Below are positions 16,698-24,128 of a stretch of 24,128 nucleotides of DNA, one piece after another. Both the position numbers and the translations under genes were made by a program. The DNA is taken from the NCBI GenBank assembly GCA_011763485.2, contig JAANSK020233298.1, positions 1-24,128 on the forward strand. Reading direction: 5' to 3'. The notes beneath the pieces are model-generated. The model was not told the DNA's origin. It saw nothing but the letters and a program-made list of their open reading frames with translations, and ran no database searches. This DNA is from Isoetes engelmannii. Its lineage: Eukaryota; Streptophyta; Lycopodiopsida; Isoetales; Isoetaceae. Within the stretch, counting starts at the first letter, position 1. Each line of letters starts with the position of its first letter.

Positions 16698-17092
16698 GAT
16701 TAGATTGGCTCCCTTTTTCCACAGCCAACTGTTTTGTTCTTCCTAACTCTTATGCCTCATCCAAACTTTCACATTTATTGTACAACCTAACAAGAATGCG
16801 GTGCAATGCAGTGTTTTCTCCTTTAAATCAGTTTCTAGTTTGATGCTTGTGATGTAAACGATTAGTATAGTACGTCGGTATGCAAAGTAGATCCAAAAAT
16901 AATGCATCATAAGTCTTTAGTTGTCTCTTCTTTCTGCAACCAATTTATGCTGTTCAACTTTCCCGTTTTAAATCTAGATGTTTTGATTAAATCAACTCTT
17001 TTTTCCATAACGAAATCTTTATTTCTTCCTTATGCCTCATCCAATCTTCGAGATTTCTTGTACAATCTAACAAGAATGTTGTGCACCCCAGG
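16698..17092. repeat. Diverged direct repeat, ~110 bp, 280-bp spacing
   Basis: Block 1 (16698-16808) and block 2 (16978-17092) share TTTTGATTARAT, CTTATGCCTCATCCAA (16750 and 17030), TTGTACAAYCTAACAAGAAT and GTGCAMYSCA. Together with the T tract, this suggests an old repeated element here. Confidence 0.8.
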
Positions 17093-17500
17093 CATTCACC
17101 TTTATAATGGTGGTATAGCTCATCTATGTTTCTCCCCCCTCCCCCTTCCCCCCCGACGTAAGTTTACCCTAGGTTTTTTTTATTTTGGACGGCAAAGATT
17201 GTCTTAGAGGGTTGCTTGGACGGTGGATGTTGATTTGTGGAGCTGCGTTAGTCAGCATGGTAAGATGGCTTGACTGCCATTAGGGGTCGTTAGGATTCAG
17301 TCTGGTGGTTCATCCCAAATGGTTTATGGCCTACGGTCTCCTACGACCTGGTCGAAATTCCTGCCTGCATCCAGAATTGGATTCTGGTATCTGCACCTGA
17401 ACGCCTTACTAGATTTCTTCACAGCAGCCAAGTACCAAGAATACCCTGCTTCTTTCCAAAAATCTCAGCTCCCAACTTCGACCTCCCGATCTTGACATGT
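17093..17500. other. No gene seen; C-rich tract
   Basis: A pyrimidine tract with many C (17131-17154) is followed by moderately GC-balanced DNA without a recognisable product. GGTTCATCCC at 17307-17316 weakly recalls a Pol III B box, but I do not find a matching A box or fold. Confidence 0.4.
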
Positions 17501-17600
17501 TCACGGTATTCAGCGGCAAGCGGCTGGGGATGCTAAGCGGAAGCGGCAGCAGCAGCGGCTAGGGCGGTGGCGGAGGCGAGGCTATTGCCGCTTCACTCTG
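17501..17600 (+). other. GC-rich patch with basic reading frame
   Basis: A sharply GC-rich patch (GGAAGCGGCAGCAGCAGCGG) sits within AT-rich surroundings. One plus frame reads RQAAGDAKRKRQQQRLGRWR and RRGYCRFTLLLDQQ before a stop. It may be part of an old first exon or GC-rich element; no family recognised. Confidence 0.25.
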
Positions 17601-18094
17601 CTTTTGGATCAGCAGTGAGATACGAGGCATAGATCTGGGGTTGGATGCCAGACCATCATGTTTTCTAACAGCAAAATTGATGATATAGGTTTTTCCAGAT
17701 TTTTGCAGGGACGTAGCCTGTAGGCGGTCTTCAATCCGATTCAGTATTGTTTGTGTTTTTTCAATCCGTCCTTGCAGTTCTCGAAGGTTTTTTTTTTAGG
17801 CTGGGTCGACCTGGGATGGATGGATTTGATGCAAGCTGCTAGGCTCAAATTGAAGCAGGCTAATATTCTGGTTTTGTACTGGAGATAAGCCCCGTAAAAC
17901 CATGTAGTTATGTAAAGCATTCTGGTTTACCCTTACCCTTTTTTGCTGGCGGAAAGGCAAAACGTGATTCAAAGAACAGACCAGGTACTCAGGCACTTTT
18001 GGGGCTTTCCAATTTTTATGCAAATGGATTGCATGGATTGTTTTGAATAGAATAGCCGAGCTAGGGAGATGAATGATGTAGGTAGGAAGATTAC
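17601..18094. other. No convincing gene
   Basis: A 100-codon minus frame (17796-18098) is open, but its content (many H, L, P and no motif) is not recognisable, and it overlaps a duplicated non-coding block. Two short stretches starting TTCAATCCG occur near 17730 and 17760. Confidence 0.4.
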
Positions 18095-18660
18095 ACATTT
18101 TGCACCAAGCATTTAAGGGAGGAGTCTAGTGGCAGGGCATATACTTTGTCTAGCCAGCTTCAGTTTGATTGCCTACATCGACAATGCAGCATTTTATTTG
18201 ATCCAGTTCAAAAGTGACTTATTTGCTAAAAGCTGAAAGACTAGAATCCATGAAGCGGTGGCAGCTTCTATGAGCAGAGTGGCAGGATGCTCTTCTTACA
18301 TTGTTTGTTTACTTCCTTTCACTTTTTTGTATCCTGGTAAGGGGTAACTGCGCAGTGGTAGCTTGGTGGTATAGCTGGCCTTTTATGCTACTTCAAAAGT
18401 AGTATATAGGTAGAATTGGTGGTGGATTGTTTACAGATGGTTGTGCTTATTTGTCAGGGATGTATGGGCTCCTTGATGGGATGACATAAGTGGAAGACTC
18501 CCTCGCAGGGTGACCCTTTCAGTGGAAATTGCGAGCGAGGGAATTATACAAGAGCTTCTATATCTTGCACCAGGCTTTAGGGGAGAAGCCTGGCGGCCGA
18601 ACTTGTACTAAGCCTTGCCAGCTTTAGGCTATCTATGATCCCGACAATGCAACACTCCAC
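18095..18660. repeat. Diverged direct repeat, ~95 bp, ~470-bp spacing
   Basis: Blocks at 18095-18193 and 18566-18660 share TTGCACCARGC, TTWAGGGRRGARKCYWGKGG, TACTWWGYCTWGCCAGCTTYAG and CGACAATGCARCA, with indels. Upstream words (GAGCTAGGGAG versus GAGCGAGGGAA) extend the match slightly. Confidence 0.7.
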
Positions 18661-20743
18661 TATGCACTGCAAACACAACATTTTGAGAATCAGTTATGGA
18701 TACTTTGCATCATCAATTTCTAAATATGATATTCTATGCTCATTTTGCTTTCCACCTTTCTAGGTACGAGTATGCTATGCTCATCCTGCTTTCAACTATG
18801 AAGCTATATGCTTCCAGAGTAATCGTAGATGTGATTTTGTCTGAATTTCCTCCTTCATCTAGCATTGTGGCAAGATATTTTATGCCAGAAAAACCGGTCC
18901 TCCTCCTCTTTAACTCTTGATTTTCGTTTCAAGCCCTATAGTGAGGATGGCCTTCTCTGTATTTATTGCAAGTTTATGGCTTCCTTTAAGCTCAATTCTT
19001 TTTTCAATTTCACCTAATACATTTGAATGAAAAATCTACTAAATCGTCCTTTTTGCAAAAAGCTTAGTTCTTGTGCTACCTCAATTTTTCCCATTTTGAT
19101 CTGATACAATTTGGCAAATCTAGTAAACTATAATATTTTTGACCTTTTTGTAAATTCTTTGACTGGGACAGTTTTGGTCGGAAACTCTTTAGGCAGTATT
19201 TCATGAGCTTAAACATTTTCTCAGTTCATGTATGGGTATAGTTGTTCTTTTTAAAATGTGCAAATTGGATGAGGTTTTAGGAAGATGGTGCTGTCCATAT
19301 TGACTGTGATAGCATTATGAAGTAGTGAATTAGATATAATGAGCTATAGGTCCTTTTTTTGTTTCTTCTTCCTATTTTCTCAAAGTTTATGTACTTGGAT
19401 TAGACTTTCAATTTGAGATATATAAGGGTTTGATTGTGTCTAGCTTCGCCTTAGAATTGCATGAGATACTCATGGTCTAATTATTTTTTACTTTGCCTTA
19501 GAATTGCACAGGTAAATCATACTTCCACGATTATAATTTCATCTTTATCTGTCCAGTATGGCAACACATTGCAATCTGGTTGACATTCCTTTGCCGTTTT
19601 TACAACTATATCAAGAGGAACCCATGTTGAGCAGAGAGGTCTCTTGGGTTGTAGTGATATGCTCTATGTTCAAATACACATGGATAATAATGCTTTCATC
19701 GTACAAGTGGCTTACACCTTATGCAAAAAGACATCTTTAATGAGCATATGCTTATGCATTTACTGACTGTAACATCCAGTAGGCATATTCATCCCTAATA
19801 TTAGGGTTTACCCGAAGGGGAAATTTTAACGTAGAGGAAGTTACTACTCGTGCGCATTTTCCAGTGGCCCCAAATTTCACAAGGGCATCGACTTCTCATC
19901 GTCGAAACTTGGGATTGCTGAAGATAATTTGCCTGGAGGTTAGGGTTTTATTCTCTTTAGCTTTGCATCTTCTCTTTTGTGAGACAAAGCATTTATTACT
20001 CATGCCAAAAGAAAGTGTGAAAACATGATATGTGAATGTTCGCCGGATGGGAGCCATTGGAAATGAATGCTACAGTCTTTAGATTTGTCCTTTGTTTGCA
20101 GCTCTTCAAGCACGATGTATTGACCTCATTACACTTAATCAGCCGCTCATGGATTGTTATGGACTTGTTATGCTCATTTTGTATTGGTTCCCATAAACAT
20201 TTTGGTGACGGTGGACGATAAAAATTAATTCAATTCAGTCAATTCTTCCGTTCTTGTTGGCAAGCAAAACTTCTGAGCCCTCGCCTTATAGAACATGGCT
20301 TATCTTTATACAAGTCCATTTCATCAAATTCTCTTAACTTTAAAAGATAGGATAACAAAGGATGTTTGCACAAGCAACCAACGTACTAAAACTGAGATAT
20401 TTTGTCATTGATATAGTTTATGATGCTTTCTAGGGTTTTTGTGTATGGATAACAAGGGCGAACATTGAAGTTCCCTATTATAATTATGTTGGCTTATTTT
20501 CGAAGAGCCCTCTTGCACCAAATTTTTGTAGCTGGCGTGTTTAGGTGATGTTTATTGATGTGTGTTATCGATTGTGCAATTTATTAAATTGAATTGATCT
20601 TAATGGAGAATTTGCCATGAAATGTAGATGTTGGAAGTTGCCAAGATCAGAATGTCTCATGACTGCGGTGTCAGATTTGGGTCCAATCACTTTGACACTC
20701 AATAATAATCGTATTACATTTGATAATTGTCAATGGATTGCAG
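18661..20743. other. Long stretch without a firm gene
   Basis: Short plus-strand frames at 18696-18920, 19558-19740 and 20036-20221 have no recognisable motif. The best exon-like piece is about 19834-19931, where a frame reads GSYYSCAFSSGPKFHKGIDF and SSSKLGIAEDNLPGG and stops at a possible donor GGAG|GTTAGG. TTTGCAG at 20096-20102 is acceptor-like. These could be upstream exons of the gene at 20744-23180, but phases and partners cannot be settled from sequence alone. Confidence 0.4.
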
Positions 20744-20908
20744 GTTAGACATCTTATTCTCATGAAACCAAAAGAGAAGGACATCAAGGACTTATTTTGA
20801 TATTTGTCATGTTATATAGAATGTGTTGATGAGGAAGTAGAGTCCATTCCTGAACAAGGACCATTAAAGAATGAGCTTCTTGCATTAAGACACGAAAAGA
20901 AAAAACTG
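20744..20908 (+). pseudogene. Exon 1 (of three visible) of a coiled-coil protein gene
   Basis: An acceptor GGATTGCAG ends at 20743 and a donor CTG|GTATTT begins at 20909, enclosing exactly 55 codons in phase 0. The reading is VRHLILMKPKEKDIKDLF, one TGA (20798-20800), then YLSCYIECVDEEVESIPEQG and PLKNELLALRHEKKKL. The end is a charged helix that continues directly into the next exon. The single in-frame stop means a pseudogene, a sequencing error, or that the true exon starts later (for instance at an internal acceptor). Protein family not recognised; earlier exons are not identified. Confidence 0.5.
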
Positions 20909-22250
20909 GTATTTTGTTATCAAAATATTAACATCCAATAATTTTTGTAATTGAGCACCACATTGCTTTGGAACATTCTTCTGGGCAGTGGGGTAGGTAT
21001 GTTTTATTTTATGGAGTAATCTAAATGTCAAGATTGAATACCTGAATATTACAATATTTGTGCAAAAACAAGAACAAGATGAGCATTTTTCACACCTATG
21101 ATTGCCCTTCAAATACATTGCCAAGACTATTTTATGGGTCTCAATTCACCTTACAATCACTTGAACTTGAGGTCATATAAAACTAGATCATGTGAACCAA
21201 GGAACTAGTCTCCAACACTGGATAAATATATGTTTGTACTACTATTAACTACATTAACATTTTGGTTGCACGCGTTGAGCAAGTTTAGATGCAAGTCCTA
21301 ATACAACGTTCCAGTGCTAGTTTGAACACATAGAAACCTCTCTAAAGAAACATCGATCCACAGTTCTTTGATTTAAAAAATAAAAGCAACAAAAAAAAAA
21401 TTGTGATAAGAATTGACTCGTTTCTCAATGCAATAACATACGTTCTAGACCATTCCTGCATTCCTTGAATGCATATATATTGAGGTCATTCCTTGAATGC
21501 ATATATATTGAGGTGTTAACATATGTTAATTTGGATGAAGCTTATCCGTAATTCAAACACTCTAGCAATGAAGAAATACCCTTTGTAAATTACCATTTTC
21601 TTGATGTCGATCCCTTTAGTGGACTATAATACTTCTTCGTTAGCTCCTGCTAATTACGAACAAAACAAGCAAATTTATTATCCTTCCACAATGTTGGAAT
21701 GTAAGATTATAAAAAAAAAGGGGAAGAAGAAGAAGAAGATGAACAATTATCAATTCATAAGCAACAATATCATATTGTATCTATCCCGAGAACAGAATCC
21801 TCGAATCAGGCTTAAAGAAAATGGATATCCATCCATCTATGATTACCAACTTGTCTGAAGCCTGATCTATTTTGCTTCATGTCAACAAATATGCTTGTGA
21901 CTTGGGAGTGCCAATGGATAAATTCCTATTATATTCAATATACAGAATCAAGTTGAGGTAGTGTTGTTTCTATATGGGTATGATACCGTTCTACTTAACG
22001 TACCGTACCAAAGGTATAGTACATAAGAAATACATGAACGTAATGTCCTTGTATCAAATTCTGGTAGTCTTCAACATAAGTATGGTATGTACTTTATAGG
22101 TATTTTAAAATACAAGGACCACTCAAGATTTTTTCACTTCATAAGATGACATGTAACATGTAAGGAATGGGAGTAAGACTGAAAAAAAAAACAATGATTG
22201 ATATTCGTCTAATAGATGTAAAATAGTTTAATATAAGTCTTGCTGTATAG
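20909..22250. other. Intron-like stretch with small repeats
   Basis: Between two phase-0 exons. It contains a near-perfect 28-bp tandem duplication (21460-21515), a short GAA run (21723-21739) and ACGTACCGTACC/GGTATAGTACAT words near 22000-22022. No gene recognised. An 85-codon frame at 21601-21858 includes the GAA-derived Lys run and is not convincing. Confidence 0.55.
21460..21515. repeat. 28-bp tandem repeat, two units
   Basis: ATTCCTTGAATGCATATATA and the following eight bases at 21460-21487 are repeated at 21488-21515, identical except the last base. This is a recent duplication. Confidence 0.95.
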
Positions 22251-22352
22251 AAAAGGGAGCTTGAGAAATATAAAAGTCAAACACGTGAGATACAAGAGTT
22301 ACGTGATCAATGGAATAACTTACAATTCAAGTATGAACTTCTTATGGATATG
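22251..22352 (+). CDS. Exon 2 of the coiled-coil protein gene
   Basis: An acceptor TGCTGTATAG (ending 22250) and a consensus donor ATG|GTAAGTC (GT at 22353) enclose 34 open codons in phase 0, reading KRELEKYKSQTREIQELRDQ then WNNLQFKYELLMDM. Heptad-like spacing of L, I and Y with alternating charges fits a coiled coil continuous with the end of exon 1 (LLALRHEKKKL). The exact phase match on both sides is the best evidence for splicing here. The coiled coil could serve dimerisation, but no DNA-binding or motor domain is visible in this window. Confidence 0.65.
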
Positions 22353-22914
22353 GTAAGTCAACAATATAATTTGTACAATATAATTTTCAAGGATAGAGTA
22401 TTTAACATTTTGTTGATTTGAAAAGATAAATAAAGAAAAACTAAGCCCATATTCCAGGCCAACATATAGCAAATAGATGATAAGTCATTGATCCGACAGA
22501 CATGAAAGATACAAGCTAGCATAGTAGATATATTGGCAATCATGAGTAGAAAACCATGTTAACAACATTCAAGGAATGAGTCTTGGTAAAAACATTAAAC
22601 CTAGCTCTAGAATTATAGATGAGAACAATAATGTCGCAACGAAAGAGTTATAGATCAGAGAGTAACTATGTTTGTAGTGTTCTCAACTAAAAAACGTTAT
22701 ATCGTATGCTGGCCAATATACATTTTAGGTAATTTTTTTGGACTGGAACTTAAGACAATAACAAAGTAGGTTTCAACAACATTCTAACAATTAGAATGCA
22801 TTTCTCTAATGATTTAGGCATTATACGATATCTAAATGCATAGGCGAGTGCATGGATAACATAAAGCCTATAAATATATCTCATTATATATCATTGTTCC
22901 GACACATGATGCAG

Positions 22915-23178
22915 TGGACACTGAGAGAACTTGATGGTGACAAGCAACATGAAGAAGCATCACAAGATGCAAATACTATGGAAGTCCCAAGCCATGATAC
23001 AAGAATGCCCTATTCCACTAATCCGGAAGTATCACATTCTACAAAAGCGGTTGAAGTCCCACATTCTGCATGTTCTCCTGAAACACCTTCTACACATTCT
23101 ACACATTCTGCACATTCTGGACCAAATTCCTCATACTCATCATTTGGAAAAACAAGCCCTCATAGGCGAAGAAAATGA
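22915..23178 (+). CDS. Last coding exon: Ser/His/Pro-rich tail
   Basis: An acceptor CATGATGCAG ends at 22914; 87 codons and a TGA (23176-23178) follow in phase 0. The reading begins WTLRELDGDKQHEEASQD, becomes rich in S, T, P and H, has a short histidine-serine repeat THSTHSAHS, and ends GKTSPHRRRK. The basic end could act in nuclear localisation; SP/TP sites (CSPETPS, KTSPH) could be phosphorylated. Both are inference. A donor GAAG|GTAAGC follows the stop at 23181, so the 3' UTR may be spliced, with a possible next acceptor GGAAACAG ending at 23302. Family not recognised. Confidence 0.6.
   Translation, partial: WTLRELDGDKQHEEASQDANTMEVPSHDTRMPYSTNPEVSHSTKAVEVPHSACSPETPSTHSTHSAHSGPNSSYSSFGKTSPHRRRK
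23085..23119 (+). repeat. 9-bp repeat encoding (S/T)HS
   Basis: ACACATTCT and near copies (GCACATTCT) occur in tandem three times inside the coding exon, giving the repeating His-Ser peptide. A further ATTCT-containing copy lies upstream (CCACATTCTGCA at 23060). Confidence 0.85.
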
Positions 23179-23180
23179 AG

Positions 23181-24128
23181 GTAAGCATACTAGGTGTGTA
23201 ATACTAGTATCAGGTAGAAAGTTTTAGAATTGTTGGTGGGTAAGTTGATAATGTTTGTTTTTTATTAAATGATAAATTTATATCATTTATGTTGGAAACA
23301 GGAGGAGAGTGGTGGTCACAGATGTGTATTGAAATGTTTGCTCATGCAAATTTTTGCCATGCACATGTTTTTATAATTCTGTTGCAAATGATTTTAAGAA
23401 ATGGGCTTTCATTTAGGGGCCATGTTTGGTTGATTTTAGATTGTATTTGACAGATCAAATTAGTGCATTTTGTGTGTATTAAGTTAAGCTGTAAAAATGC
23501 CATTGTAAAGTTGGCTTGAATTGAGATAACGGGCAACAATAAAAGTTCAAAATGGCATGTCCGCTGTGGCCTAGAATGATGATTCGGAAGTTGCATGCAT
23601 TGCAAGAATTTCGAGCTCAAATATAAAGCAAAAATTTGGATAAGATTGGATATCCATCTGATCAGGCAAGTAACAAATTGAGACATACTTAATAGGAAAG
23701 ATGCTTTTTCAAGATGTATTTTTCGGAAGTGATAGCATTTTATATGCCTTTTCCAAGCGCGCTCACACATTTGCAAATTAGGGAAAGAAGCATAAAGAGT
23801 ATATTCAAACAAGATTTTTTTGAGCTTTATGGAACACTCATTTTCTCTACAATAACATATATCAGTTGTACAGTTTATCAACAAGTTTATTGCTGCTAAG
23901 GCTTGTCGCTCAAAAACCCTTGGGGGTGGGGTTTTTTAAATCCTGGACAGTAGTAGACATGTTGTATTTTACTTTCGTTGTTTGGGTCCCATAGGCATTT
24001 TGGTCTCTGTGGACGATAACATTGAATCCAATGCTCTGCCAATAATTGGACGTCCGCCCAATTTGGATGTCTAGTGCAAGAGGAAAATTTTGCATAGGAC
24101 ATCAAGTTAGTTAACTTCGATAGCCCTC
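23181..24128. other. 3' flank, no firm gene
   Basis: Likely 3' UTR or intergenic DNA after the coiled-coil gene. A 180-codon minus frame (23342-23884) is the longest uninterrupted frame outside the LINE, but it is Cys/Ile/His-rich, lacks motifs and looks like a stop-poor AT-rich stretch. The block GGTCCCATAGGCATTTTGGT...GTGGACGATA (23986-24018) resembles 20189-20220 (GGTTCCCATAAACATTTTGG). No terminator or RNA gene recognised. Confidence 0.4.

Noticed and set aside
17307-17316. GGTTCATCCC as a Pol III B box (SINE or tRNA)
   Set aside because: The match to the consensus is weak, and no A box at the right distance or cloverleaf fold was found.

Overview
This window looks like nuclear DNA of a land plant: gene-poor, AT-rich, with GT-AG splice signals and decayed transposons. 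The clearest object is a plant-type L1 LINE with an APE-like endonuclease, reverse transcriptase and a C-terminal reverse-transcriptase zinc-binding region. I cannot name the species; a plant with a large, repeat-rich genome (fern, lycophyte or similar) would fit, but that is inference. I see no rRNA, tRNA, CRISPR or bacterial-type operon.

Layout. (1) 1-2420: two copies of a ~385-bp direct repeat (88-485 and 2034-2415) flank ~1.5 kb that holds three exon-like minus-strand segments of an unrecognised protein. (2) 2420-3570: a 26-bp tandem repeat, a possible 5'-leader-like stretch and an unrecognised short ORF. (3) 3574-8070: a decayed, probably 5'-truncated LINE on the plus strand, with the end of ORF1 (RGG/Gly-rich), ORF2 (endonuclease, linker, RT, thumb-side region, zinc-binding C terminus), a 3' UTR and a 20-A tail. 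(4) 8071-9230: an AT-rich spacer unusually rich in the palindrome TGGCCA. (5) 9300-12537: a broken multi-exon coding region on the minus strand, of no family I recognise, with a hAT transposase C-terminal fragment on the plus strand inside it (10459-10680). (6) 12540-13330: a possible divergent promoter with TATA and G-box motifs, followed by two good plus-strand splice signals. (7) 13.3-20.7 kb: mostly non-coding DNA with many diverged local duplications and a 29-T tract. (8) 20744-23180: the 3' part of a plus-strand gene with three phase-0 exons, giving a coiled coil followed by a Ser/His/Pro-rich basic tail. One in-frame TGA makes it uncertain whether it is still functional. (9) 23181-24128: 3'-flank-like DNA.

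The genes do not form a pathway. Most of the window is explained by insertion, duplication and decay. I found no convincing new biological system. The best leads are the TGGCCA cluster, the ORF1/ORF2 ATGA overlap in the LINE, the unrecognised minus-strand gene interrupted by hAT, and the coiled-coil gene at the right end.
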